Below, one piece after another: positions 56,125 through 63,985 of a stretch of 64,000 nucleotides of DNA (the first letter of the stretch is position 1; every line of letters starts with the position of its first letter). Source of the DNA: JABMRF01 sp964584985. Its GTDB lineage: Bacteria > Patescibacteriota > Patescibacteriia > UBA11705 > JABHMO01. The notes below the pieces were generated by a model. That model was not told the DNA's origin. It ran no database searches and saw only the letters and a list, made by a program, of their open reading frames with translations. The DNA is taken from positions 1 through 64,000 of the forward strand of contig CAZPBK010000001.1 in assembly GCA_964584985.1 (NCBI GenBank). The letters are read 5' to 3'. Made by a program: the position numbers and the translations under genes.

Positions 56125-57333
56125 TTAAGGTAAATAGTTTAGTGGATTAACTGGAATGCCGTTTAAGCGAACTTCAAAGTGCAAATGAGGTCCGGTGCTA
56201 AGTCTTCCGGCTCCGGGAGTTCCGGGCATTCCCCCGGTTAAGGCCACTGGTTCTCCTTTGGCTACGAATTCATCTTTTTGCACATAAAATTTACTAACAT
56301 GTCCGTAAACCGTAGAAATATTATCAGCATGGATGATGGAAAGATAACTGTATCCCAAACCGGCATCTTTGGCTTTTAGCACATAGCCGTCAGCCGGTGC
56401 GGTAATGGTTGTTCCTTGCGCCGCTCGGATATCAATTGCGGGATGTTCAAACAAATATCTGAAGGGATAAGAAGGATCGTGAAAATAAGCAGTAATCTTA
56501 TTTTTTGGCACCGGCCAACTAAGCGTGGCATCGGTTAATTGCGGTTGATTTTGTTTTTTTTGTTTTAATTTTTTTCTGGCCTCTTTTTCCAGGGCAGTGA
56601 TTTCCGAACTTATGGCTTCTTGCTCTTTTTTAGCCTGCCAATATAATTGGGTGAACTTTTGTTCAGATTCTTTTGTTTCGGTCAAAAGGATTTCTTTATA
56701 TTCGGTTTTTCCGTTTAGTTCCACTTGTTGCAGTTCCAAATCTTTTTTCAAGTCTTCCAGTTGTTCTTGTTTTTGTTCCAATTTTTCTTTTTCTTGCAAA
56801 AGAGCTATTTTTTGTTTTTTTACATCTTGCAAAGAATTTTTTAAATCGCTTTGCAATTCCTTGGTATACTCCACTTCATTAAAAAAATCTGACAAAGAAT
56901 CTTTCAGTAAAAATATTTTTAAAGCATTTTCCTGATCAGAGCTGTGAATCTGCCTTATCATTTCGGTTAAAGCGTGTTTTTGATTATCAATTTTATCCTC
57001 TTTTTTTAAAATATCCAGCTCTGCTTTTCTGGCTTCCAGGCGAACTTGTTCAACTTCTATTTCGGTTGATTGCATGTCCAGTTCTGTCTTGGCGATTTTA
57101 TTTTCAATGATTTCAATTTGGTTTTGCAAGGAAATGGATTCTTCCTGTTTTTGACGGATTTTTTCTTGATAAACACCGGCTTGTTTTTTTATCTCCGCGG
57201 CTTGTTCTTGCTTGTCTTCAATCTCTTGATTAAGGTTATTCAAGTCTTCAGCTGATAAAATTCCCGGCATTACTAAAAAAATCATTGTCAAAACAATAAC
57301 GCTTAAAAATGGTTTTGATTTAAAATTAAGCAT
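56125..57333 (-). CDS. Secreted coiled-coil M23 peptidase (EnvC-like)
   Basis: A 402-residue exported protein: signal peptide (1-28, ending 'PGILSA'), a long coiled coil (about 30-270, rich in Glu, Lys and Gln) and a C-terminal LytM/M23 domain (about 290-402). Zinc ligands are visible in 'HPAIDIRA' (His and Asp) and in 'GPHLHFEVRLNG' (the HxH motif), so unlike E. coli EnvC the enzyme should be active. It would cleave peptidoglycan cross-links during separation or remodelling. The layout matches EnvC/NlpD-type division factors. Confidence 0.93.
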   Translation of the reverse strand: MLNFKSKPFLSVIVLTMIFLVMPGILSAEDLNNLNQEIEDKQEQAAEIKKQAGVYQEKIRQKQEESISLQNQIEIIENKIAKTELDMQSTEIEVEQVRLEARKAELDILKKEDKIDNQKHALTEMIRQIHSSDQENALKIFLLKDSLSDFFNEVEYTKELQSDLKNSLQDVKKQKIALLQEKEKLEQKQEQLEDLKKDLELQQVELNGKTEYKEILLTETKESEQKFTQLYWQAKKEQEAISSEITALEKEARKKLKQKKQNQPQLTDATLSWPVPKNKITAYFHDPSYPFRYLFEHPAIDIRAAQGTTITAPADGYVLKAKDAGLGYSYLSIIHADNISTVYGHVSKFYVQKDEFVAKGEPVALTGGMPGTPGAGRLSTGPHLHFEVRLNGIPVNPLNYLP

Positions 57334-57381
57334 AGTATTTTAGTTTCCCCTATATTATAACATATTTTTCCAAAAATAAAA

Positions 57382-57403
57382 AATCCCGTTTGATCGCGGA
57401 ATT
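57382..57403 (-). terminator. Terminator after gltX
   Basis: On the minus strand AATTCCG and CGGGATT form a 7-bp stem (one G-T pair) around an 8-base loop, followed by a run of T. It lies just after the gltX stop, before the M23 gene. Confidence 0.75.
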
Positions 57404-57417
57404 TTTTATAATTAAAT

Positions 57418-58953
57418 TTATTGAAGTTTTTTTAAGGCGGTTTTTAATCTGTTTAAGGTTTTTTCTTTGCCCAAAGCATCAGCCAATTCAAAAGGATCCG
57501 GAGAGCGATCTCGGCCGGACAAAGCATATCTCATTGGCCAAAGCGCAGTGCCGTTATCCCAGCTGTTTTTCTCAATAAAATCAAAAACAGCGATTTTTAA
57601 TTTTTTTAAATTAAATTCTTGTTCGGACATATTATCTAAAAATCTTATCATTTTATTTAAACAATCAATGGTTGTTTTTTGATCAGATTTTTTCCAAATT
57701 AATTTTTTCGGTTCATACTCTAATTTGTCCATGAAAAAATATTCAGTGGCTTCGGATATTTCCTCCAGCCTTTTTATTCTGGTTTGCTCCAAGCCGAGGA
57801 TTTTTTTTATATAGGACGGTTTGACCACCTCCCCTGTTTTTATAATTTTCACTTGACTGTCTTTTTCCTTGGCTAAACCGGCTTTGGCCAAAAAAGGCAT
57901 AGTCGCCTTAAAAAATTCCTCTTCGGTCATTTTTCTGATATAAATGCCGTTAATCCAGTTTAATTTATCCAGATCAAAAACCGCGCCCGAAGTGTGAATA
58001 TTATCCAAGCTGAATTGTTTTTCCAATTCTCCCAAGGTATAAATCTCTTGTTCAGTGCCGGCGTTCCAGCCCAAAAGAGCGATAAAGTTTATAAAGGCTT
58101 GGCTTAGATATCCTTGATCAATGAAATCACGCACAGAAGCTCCCCCATCTCGTTTAGATAGTTTTTTCTTTTGTTTGTTTAACAAAGTTGGTAAATGAGC
58201 AAAAATCGGTGGTTGCCAATCAAAGGCTTCGTAAAGCATAATGTGTTTGGGCGTGCTGGCGATCCATTCATCACCACGCATAACATGAGAAATTTTCATT
58301 AAATGATCATCAATAATATTGGCAAAATGATAAGTTGGATAACCATCGGATTTTATTAAAACAAAATCATCCATATCCTTAGTGTTAACCACAATTTTAC
58401 CGCGAATCAAATCTTCAAAAACAATGTTTTTATTTTCCGGCATTTTAAATCTGATTACATAAGGGGCGCCACTGTCCATCATGGCCTGTGCTTCTTTTTT
58501 GGAAAGATTACGACAAAATCCGTCATATTTAGGCGGTTTTTTTTCTTGCCTTTGCTTTTCACGCAGTTTGTCCAATCTTTCTTTGGTGCAAAAACAAGGA
58601 TAGGCTTTGTTCTTGTCCAAAAGTTGTTGAATATAATCTTGATAAATATCCAGTCTTTTGGATTGATAATAAGGCCCAAACTCCCCTGTTTGTTTGATTT
58701 TTCTATCTTTGGTCAAACGAGGTCCTTCATCGCCTTCAATCCCCGCCCATTGTAAAACCTCTAAAAGATCTTCCACGGCACCGGGCACAATCCTGTTTTG
58801 GTCAGTATCTTCCACCCTGATAATAAACTGGCCGTCATGCCTTTTGGCAAAAAGATAATTATACAAAATTGTTCGCAAATTACCCACATGAACATAGCCG
58901 GTTGGGCTGGGCGCAATGCGTACTCTGACTTTTCCGGTATTGATTTTTTCCAT
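57418..58953 (-). CDS. gltX: Glutamyl-tRNA synthetase
   Basis: A 511-residue class I synthetase. The HIGH-type motif is 'APSPTGYVHVGNLRT' (from residue 13) and the KMSKS-type motif is 'KKLSKRDGGASV'. 'IRVEDTDQNR' and 'DGYPTYHFANIIDDHLM' are conserved active-site segments. The C-terminal third is the bacterial all-helical anticodon-binding domain. Whether it also charges tRNA-Gln (non-discriminating) cannot be read by eye. Confidence 0.96.
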   Translation of the reverse strand: MEKINTGKVRVRIAPSPTGYVHVGNLRTILYNYLFAKRHDGQFIIRVEDTDQNRIVPGAVEDLLEVLQWAGIEGDEGPRLTKDRKIKQTGEFGPYYQSKRLDIYQDYIQQLLDKNKAYPCFCTKERLDKLREKQRQEKKPPKYDGFCRNLSKKEAQAMMDSGAPYVIRFKMPENKNIVFEDLIRGKIVVNTKDMDDFVLIKSDGYPTYHFANIIDDHLMKISHVMRGDEWIASTPKHIMLYEAFDWQPPIFAHLPTLLNKQKKKLSKRDGGASVRDFIDQGYLSQAFINFIALLGWNAGTEQEIYTLGELEKQFSLDNIHTSGAVFDLDKLNWINGIYIRKMTEEEFFKATMPFLAKAGLAKEKDSQVKIIKTGEVVKPSYIKKILGLEQTRIKRLEEISEATEYFFMDKLEYEPKKLIWKKSDQKTTIDCLNKMIRFLDNMSEQEFNLKKLKIAVFDFIEKNSWDNGTALWPMRYALSGRDRSPDPFELADALGKEKTLNRLKTALKKLQ

Positions 58954-58987
58954 AAATAAAAAATTATAAAGACTTGTCTTTGCTGGA

Positions 58988-59016
58988 ATTATACCTTAAT
59001 CCTTGGATTTAGTAAA
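58988..59016 (-). promoter_or_regulatory. gltX promoter
   Basis: On the minus strand TTTACT (59011-59016) and TATAAT (58988-58993) are 17 bases apart. The leader would be about 28 bases. Confidence 0.65.
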
Positions 59017-59084
59017 CAGGTGTTTGTTTCAAAGATTTATCTTGTCTAATTTTAGATAAATAATACCGACAAAATACAATCGCC

Positions 59085-59113
59085 TTGACATAAAAAATGT
59101 TTTATGTTATACT
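59085..59113 (+). promoter_or_regulatory. Strong promoter of the GC-rich orphan gene
   Basis: TTGACA (59085-59090) and TATACT (59108-59113) are separated by exactly 17 bases, the same hexamers and spacing as the twin-octapeptide RNA promoter. The leader is about 140 bases. Confidence 0.85.
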
Positions 59114-59128
59114 GCAAGGTTATATTTC

Positions 59129-59149
59129 CGCCTTTTACGGCGTTTTTTT
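59129..59149 (+). promoter_or_regulatory. Early terminator-like hairpin in the leader
   Basis: CGCC (59129-59132) pairs with GGCG (59139-59142), followed by seven T, about 10 bases after the predicted transcription start. It could abort most transcripts and so act as an attenuator for the gene at 59261. Confidence 0.5.
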
Positions 59150-59230
59150 CACTTAAAAATAGTGAAAAATACAATTTTATATGGAATTTGTTTGTATATA
59201 AACTTGTATTTTTTTGTTCTTTTAACAAGT

Positions 59231-59256
59231 CCCCCATGATTTGGGGGCAAAGGAGG
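59231..59256 (+). promoter_or_regulatory. Hairpin plus strong ribosome site before the orphan gene
   Basis: CCCCC (59231-59235) pairs with GGGGG (59243-59247) around a 7-base loop, directly followed by the ribosome site AGGAGG (59251-59256), 4 bases before the ATG. Such a hairpin may keep the ribosome site open or present it. Confidence 0.6.
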
Positions 59257-59260
59257 AGAA

Positions 59261-60432
59261 ATGAAAAATATTTTTGGAGTTTCAGGCTTTTTGAAAACCT
59301 TTTCGGACAGCAAGAAATTGCCGCCCGTCAAGGCAAGAAAGGCCGTTGTCCTTATGGAGGACGGTCAAAAAGGCGTGGCTAAGGAAATTCCCGCTGGGGA
59401 ATATTCTAAGGCCAAGGTGGTCAAGCTGGCCATCGGCCAGGAGCATCACTGGATGCTTCTCGGCCAAAAGGCTGCGGAAGAGCTTTGTTCTACAGAGCTT
59501 TTTCGCAACAACCCCAAGAATCGGGTTTACAGCCTGGTTCAAGGGGTTCAGGCCTTTGCCCGGGCCAAACGGGCACAGGCCGAGGCGGAAAAGAGTTTCC
59601 GCCAAAGGGTCAAACAAATTCGGAAAGAAATTTCCAAGGAGTTTGACCTGAGCCAATTCTCCCAGGAGGCGGATGATCTGGCTGAGGATGGCCGTCGTCT
59701 GCCCCTGCAAAAGGTGGAAGATCTGAGATTCTCTCATGAGTCTCTCAAGGATTTCACCGGAGAATCGGTCTCCGAGGCTTTGACTGAGTCAGTCAGTCGA
59801 GCCTTGGAAAAGGCCCCTGAATTTGAGGCGTATTACGCCAAAAAAATTCAGGAGGCTGGGTTGGTTCAAAAAGCCTTGAACCTGCCCTCGGCCGGAGATG
59901 CAGCTCGGATGCTGAGGGAATTTGAAAGATCAATTCCCAAAAGCAAACGAGCCGTGGTGCAGGGCCTCGTCTGTATCCACCGTTCTTTCGGATCGGCCGG
60001 CGCCCACGGGGTGCTGGTACGCAACGATCCGGCGAGGGTTGAGGCCATCAAAAACCTGATGGCCGGGTCTCGTNNNNNNNNNNNNNNNNNNNNNNNNNNN
60101 NNNNNNNNNNNNNNNNNNNNNNNNNNNNNNNNNNNNNNNNNNNNNNNNNNNNNNNNNNNNNNNNNNNNNNNNNACGCAACGATCCGGCGAGGGTTGAGGC
60201 CATCAAAAACCTGATGGCCGGGTCTCGTGGATTGCGGATTCGCATGGGGAATCCGATTTACGAACCTTTGCGCCAGAAGTATTTCTGGAGCAGGTACTTT
60301 TCCATCCTGAATCAGCGTCGGCGCGCTGAGCAGGAAAGGAAAAGAAAGGCCGACGAAGTCGTTCTGCGTTCTCGTCTGGGCAACGAGAATGTAGAAAAAT
60401 TACGGCGGATCCGGGAGGGGCTCCGTCGTTAG
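59261..60432 (+). CDS. GC-rich orphan protein, interrupted by a false gap
   Basis: The reading frame runs 59261-60073 (271 codons), meets 100 N, and continues after the gap. Bases 60174-60228 repeat 60019-60073 exactly, so joining at the overlap gives one 338-residue protein ending at 60432. It is soluble and helical, rich in Ala, Glu, Arg and Lys, with a basic C-terminus ('QRRRAEQERKRKADE'); it has no signal peptide or membrane helix. No family was recognised. Its codons are GC-rich (many Gly, Ala and Leu codons end in C or G), unlike neighbouring AT-rich genes. It has a consensus promoter, structured leader, AGGAGG and a private terminator. It may be horizontally acquired or under unusual selection. 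Confidence 0.75.
60074..60173. other. Scaffold gap 3 (100 N), probably false
   Basis: Exactly 100 N inside a gene. The 55 bases before the gap and the 55 bases after it are identical, and collapsing them restores an open frame. This is the signature of two contigs overlapping by one assembler word length that were scaffolded instead of merged. Confidence 0.93.
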
Positions 60433-60442
60433 ATAAGAGCCA

Positions 60443-60477
60443 AGAGCCGTTTGCTCATAGCAGACGGCTCTTTTTTT
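60443..60477 (+). terminator. Terminator after the orphan gene
   Basis: AGAGCCGT (60443-60450) pairs with ACGGCTCT (60464-60471), with an inner TGC/GCA pair, followed by six further T. Confidence 0.92.
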
Positions 60478-60478
60478 A

Positions 60479-60506
60479 TTGACTTTATTTAAGCCTTTGG
60501 TATTAT
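60479..60506 (+). promoter_or_regulatory. Possible promoter of the 203-residue orphan
   Basis: TTGACT (60479-60484) and TATTAT (60501-60506) are 16 bases apart, just after the preceding terminator. Confidence 0.55.
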
Positions 60507-60551
60507 AAAAACATAGTCGCCATTTGACAATCAGCCCGGAGGTAAATAGGC

Positions 60552-61163
60552 ATGAAACAAGAGATAAACAATTTGCTGATACCGTTTAATATAAATTTTT
60601 GTCCATTGTTTTTGAATTCCCCACTGGAAATTAAGTTCTTTGGACAAAATCTTTGCCTAAGTCTTTATCACGCCAAAGCCGGAGTGCAAATCGTTACGGT
60701 TTTACCCCAAGGATCAGTCACTTCCCTCCCCACTCCGCGACAAATAGCCAATAGAATGAATAGATCCGGAAAAACCACTAAGAATTTGCGGGAGCTTCCC
60801 ATTAGTTACTCGGATCTGCTTAAAATTAGCGGTTTTTACTTGGAATATCTTGCCCTGAAGAACCGTTTCTTGTATGTGTTTTACGCTACATATGAGGATT
60901 TGGCTCAAGTCACTTTGGCTGATCATATTTTGGTCGGTCTGGATGTGGAACTTGATTCAGAACAAAAAATCTGGTGGCCGCCGGACAATCAGTACCATGT
61001 ACTTTTGTACGAAAGGTTTGAACAGATCGGACGATACAATATCTTTGCTCTGATCAAAATGGGCGTGGAGCTTGAAGAAATTTCAAACTTGGAAGCGATC
61101 GCCAAAGCCACTGGCGATAAAAAGCTGTTTTATTTGCCCTCAACCATCGGACTTTTGCAATAG
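60552..61163 (+). CDS. 203-residue protein, unknown
   Basis: A soluble protein with no recognised family. Visible features are a hydrophobic N-terminal stretch that is probably not a membrane helix, a basic middle ('PTPRQIANRMNRSGKTTKN', about 57-75), and an alpha/beta C-terminal half with 'HILVGLDVELD' and 'KIWWPPDNQYHVLLYERF'. The ribosome site CGGAGG lies 10 bases before the ATG. It forms a single-gene unit with its own promoter and terminator, like the orphan gene before it. Base composition is closer to the local average than in that gene. Confidence 0.6.
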   Translation: MKQEINNLLIPFNINFCPLFLNSPLEIKFFGQNLCLSLYHAKAGVQIVTVLPQGSVTSLPTPRQIANRMNRSGKTTKNLRELPISYSDLLKISGFYLEYLALKNRFLYVFYATYEDLAQVTLADHILVGLDVELDSEQKIWWPPDNQYHVLLYERFEQIGRYNIFALIKMGVELEEISNLEAIAKATGDKKLFYLPSTIGLLQ

Positions 61164-61173
61164 TTAAAAACAA

Positions 61174-61202
61174 AACGAGCATCAATATGCTCGTTCTTTT
61201 TT
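61174..61202 (+). terminator. Terminator after the 203-residue orphan
   Basis: AACGAGCAT (61174-61182) pairs perfectly with ATGCTCGTT (61187-61195) around CAAT, followed by C and seven T. It sits between two convergent genes. Confidence 0.92.
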
Positions 61203-61208
61203 TATAAT

Positions 61209-62405
61209 TTAAATATGTGTTAGTATTTTTTTTAAAAGTTCTTGACGATGGTGATGAATCAGCTTTTTCAGGTCTTGCTTTTTTACCCATTTTATTTTTT
61301 CCGCCTCAAAACTTTTTTTCAGATCCATTTGTCTATTGGTTCCCAGGTATTGAATTAAATAAGCTGATTGTTTTTGGCCTTTATAGCCCTTTATTTTTTT
61401 AGCATAATCCGGCCAGTCATAGCGATGCTGTTCAGGAATTTTTTTGATTATTTTAAACAATTTTTTTGAAGCACCCACTTCTTCACTTAATTCTCGGATA
61501 ACGCCTTTTTCCGGCTTTTCTCCAAGCTCTATTCCGCCTTGAGGAAATTGCCAGTGGTTTTTAAAACGAGGATTTTTTATTATTAAAAATTTATTGTTTT
61601 GATTTTTAACAACCGCCACCGCGTTTTGTCTATATTTTTTGTTCATCCTTTCTTTCCAACGGTGACAAGTCAAAAGAAAATCAACTGTGGCGTTTTTTAC
61701 TCGCTTTAAGCGTTTGGGCTCTTGATAAAAACGATAAAGCCATTCCAGCCCTGATTTACTCAAAGCTTTTGGCGCCCTTTTTATTTGGCCGGTTAAAAAA
61801 TCAAAACTGCCACCAACAGCCAAAGCAATCTTTGTTTTTGGTAGCCAAGAAAGATACTTATCAATCCAGATTTCTTGCTCTGGCGCACCCAAGGTGGTGA
61901 AAATAATATCCGGTTGAAAATTATTGATTTTGTTTAATAAATTATCGCAATTATTCAAATCTTCGGGATTAAGCTTTTCCGCTTGAAAATTGATTTGCGG
62001 ATATTTTTCTTGGAACATCTTTTTCAAATCCGATTTGCCGGTCAAGGAATTATGACGCAAAACAATAAAAATTTTAATTTTTTGATACTGATATTTTTCT
62101 AAAAGTCTGCGGGTCAAATCAGCTCCGGTCACTCGGTTTTTTAGTTTTTCTCCTAAAATTTTGGCTCCCAATTTTAAACCTATACCGTCGGGAAGGTTAA
62201 AGTCAGCTCTTTCCAAAACATGAAGATAATTTTCATTTTTTTCCGCTTTTAAACAAATCTCCGGGTTTGGAGTGTAAAGCCTTAACTGTTTATTTTTGAT
62301 TAAAGCGTTATCTATTTTTTCCACAAAAAAATTCATCGGTCGATCGTTAACCGGTACTCCGAGGATAATGGCTTTGTTTTTAAATTCCGGTACTCTACTT
62401 GACAT
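61209..62405 (-). CDS. WecG/TagA glycosyltransferase fused to RppH-like Nudix hydrolase
   Basis: A 398-residue two-domain protein. Residues 10-245 match the WecG/TagA/CpsF glycosyltransferase family: 'TPNPEICLKAEKN' (45-57), 'LPDGIGLKLGAKIL' (71-84), 'TTLGAPEQEIWI' (170-181) and 'VGGSFDFLTGQIKRAP' (197-212). Such enzymes add an N-acetylmannosamine-type sugar to lipid-linked glycans. Residues 254-398 form a Nudix domain with the complete box at 290-312 (Glu296, Arg304-Glu305, Glu308-Glu309). 'WQFPQGG' and 'GQKQ' are features of RNA pyrophosphohydrolase RppH. The frame is continuous. Met254 begins the Nudix domain and could be an internal start giving a separate RppH-like protein. Confidence 0.87.
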   Translation of the reverse strand: MSSRVPEFKNKAIILGVPVNDRPMNFFVEKIDNALIKNKQLRLYTPNPEICLKAEKNENYLHVLERADFNLPDGIGLKLGAKILGEKLKNRVTGADLTRRLLEKYQYQKIKIFIVLRHNSLTGKSDLKKMFQEKYPQINFQAEKLNPEDLNNCDNLLNKINNFQPDIIFTTLGAPEQEIWIDKYLSWLPKTKIALAVGGSFDFLTGQIKRAPKALSKSGLEWLYRFYQEPKRLKRVKNATVDFLLTCHRWKERMNKKYRQNAVAVVKNQNNKFLIIKNPRFKNHWQFPQGGIELGEKPEKGVIRELSEEVGASKKLFKIIKKIPEQHRYDWPDYAKKIKGYKGQKQSAYLIQYLGTNRQMDLKKSFEAEKIKWVKKQDLKKLIHHHRQELLKKILTHI

Positions 62406-62441
62406 GTTTTTATGTTTTTTTATTAAGAAATTTTTTAATAA

Positions 62442-63011
62442 TTAATTTTCAGCTAATTGTTTTTCCTGTTTTTTTATTTTAACTTTCATTAATGTTTTAT
62501 AGATCGGTCCCTCGGGAGTTAAAGTACTTAACATTAAATCAATAGTTTTAACTGTGAATTTTAATGGCTTTATTTTTATATTCAGTTCTAGTTTTTTAAT
62601 TGGTTTTTTTATTCGACCAAGGGTAATATGTGCTGAAAATCGGCGTTGGTCAATAGGCAAATCCAATTTTTTAAATATTTCATTTACCGCGTTTTTTATG
62701 GGGTGCAATTGCTCTTGTTCATCAGTCAAACTTATTTTAATCACTTTTGGATAATATTGAGCGGTAAAAACTTCCAATTTTTCCAGTTTTAATTTAAATT
62801 GTTTAAAATCCAAATGACTTTCCATGGTTTGTTTAAGGATTTCCAGTTTTTCGGGTTGTAAATCTTTTATAAAGCCCAAAGTCAGATGTAAATTTCTCGG
62901 ATTCACCCACTTGATCGGTTTATCCGCTGATTGAATTTTTAATTCTTGGATGACCTTTTGCAAATAAGCTTTGGTGTCCAATGGTAGATTAATGGCTATA
63001 AAAAGTCTCAT
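62442..63011 (-). CDS. thpR: RNA 2',3'-cyclic phosphodiesterase (ThpR/LigT)
   Basis: A 189-residue 2H phosphoesterase. The two catalytic HxTx motifs are 'HLTLGFI' (near 46) and 'HITLGRIKK' (near 129). The N-terminal 'MRLFIAINLP' is typical. It hydrolyses 2',3'-cyclic phosphate ends of RNA. Its start codon lies 6 bases after a -10 element, so translation is probably leaderless. Confidence 0.93.
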   Translation of the reverse strand: MRLFIAINLPLDTKAYLQKVIQELKIQSADKPIKWVNPRNLHLTLGFIKDLQPEKLEILKQTMESHLDFKQFKLKLEKLEVFTAQYYPKVIKISLTDEQEQLHPIKNAVNEIFKKLDLPIDQRRFSAHITLGRIKKPIKKLELNIKIKPLKFTVKTIDLMLSTLTPEGPIYKTLMKVKIKKQEKQLAEN

Positions 63012-63017
63012 AGTGGT

Positions 63018-63026
63018 ATTATAACA
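63018..63026 (-). promoter_or_regulatory. Leaderless promoter of thpR
   Basis: On the minus strand TGTTATAAT is followed by ACCACT and the ATG at 63011, almost the same bases and identical spacing as upstream of the methyltransferase at 18911. Confidence 0.65.
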
Positions 63027-63033
63027 TTAATTT

Positions 63034-63042
63034 TGCTAAAAT
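63034..63042 (+). promoter_or_regulatory. Extended -10 of amrS
   Basis: TGCTAAAAT (63034-63042) is an extended -10 element directed at amrS, giving a leader of about 9 bases. It overlaps the region where the divergent thpR promoter would be contacted. Confidence 0.5.
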
Positions 63043-63057
63043 TTAAATATAAGAGTA

Positions 63058-63945
63058 ATGGCGTTTATGAAAAAATCACAATTTTATAAAAAATTAGAAA
63101 ATAATTTTGTACAATGTCGCACCTGTTGTCATTATTGTCGGTTGGCACCAGGGGAAATCGGTCAATGCCAAGTCAGAAAAAATATCAAGGGCGATTTATA
63201 TAGTTTGGTTTACGGCAAAATAATTGCCCAAGGTGTGGATCCGATTGAGAAAAAACCCTTATATGAATTTTTGCCGGGCACTTTTACTTATTCTTTGGCC
63301 ACTCCGGGCTGTAATTTTTCGTGTTTACATTGCCAAAACGCGGATATTGCCAAGCCGGTTGAAATTGAAAATTTTATCAATGAATTTGCCGCCAAAGAAT
63401 TTAAACCGCAAGAAATAATTGATCAGGCGTTGCAGTATAATTGCCAAAGTATTTCTTATACTTATACCGAACCTACGGTTTTTGCTGATTTTGCTTTGGA
63501 CATTATGAAACAGGCTAAAAAAGCCAATTTAAAAAATGTTTGGGTTAGCAATGGTTATTTTTCTAATGAGGTTTTTACCGCTATTAAACCATATTTAGAT
63601 GCTGTAAATATAGATCTTAAAACTTTTAATGACAAAACTTATCAAAAAATCTGTGGTGCTCATCTTGAACCGGTTAAGGAAAATATTAAAAAAGCGGTTA
63701 AAGCAAAGGTTCACACCGAAGTGACCACCCTATTGATTCCCGAAGTAAACGATCGATCCGAAGAAATAAAAAGAATGGCTGAATTTTTATACTCTGTTGA
63801 TCCGAAAATTGTTTGGCATATTAGCGCTTTTTACCCGGCTTATAAAATGATTGATAAACCTCCAACCGATATTAAAACCTTAAAAAAAATCAAAAAAATC
63901 GCTAAAAAATGCGGCTTGACCAAAACCTTTTTGGGGAATATATAA
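63058..63945 (+). CDS. amrS: AmmeMemoRadiSam system radical SAM enzyme (AmrS-like)
   Basis: A 295-residue radical SAM protein. The 4Fe-4S motif Cys-x3-Cys-x2-Cys is in 'GCNFSCLHCQNADIAKP' (about 87-103). The N-terminal 'CRTCCHYCRLAPGEIGQCQV' cysteine-rich segment and 'PIEKKPLYEFLPGTFTYSLAT' are the AmrS signature (relatives of pyruvate formate-lyase activators). AmrS belongs to the AmmeMemoRadiSam trio; the AMMECR1 and Memo partner genes are not in this window. Its substrate is unknown. ATG at 63058 or 63067 are both possible starts. Confidence 0.9.
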   Translation: MAFMKKSQFYKKLENNFVQCRTCCHYCRLAPGEIGQCQVRKNIKGDLYSLVYGKIIAQGVDPIEKKPLYEFLPGTFTYSLATPGCNFSCLHCQNADIAKPVEIENFINEFAAKEFKPQEIIDQALQYNCQSISYTYTEPTVFADFALDIMKQAKKANLKNVWVSNGYFSNEVFTAIKPYLDAVNIDLKTFNDKTYQKICGAHLEPVKENIKKAVKAKVHTEVTTLLIPEVNDRSEEIKRMAEFLYSVDPKIVWHISAFYPAYKMIDKPPTDIKTLKKIKKIAKKCGLTKTFLGNI

Positions 63946-63957
63946 ACAGTTTTGGCC

Positions 63958-63985
63958 TTGACAGTTTTAGTCATTATTATATACT
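63958..63985 (+). promoter_or_regulatory. Strong promoter at the right edge
   Basis: TTGACA (63958-63963) and TATACT (63980-63985) are 16 bases apart. The gene or RNA it drives lies beyond the window. The same hexamers precede the twin-octapeptide RNA and the GC-rich orphan gene. Confidence 0.7.

Noticed and set aside
60048..60245. Minus-strand open frame across gap 3 and apparent 55-base direct repeat
   Set aside because: Both come from the duplicated contig ends around a false gap; the repeat is not taken as biological.
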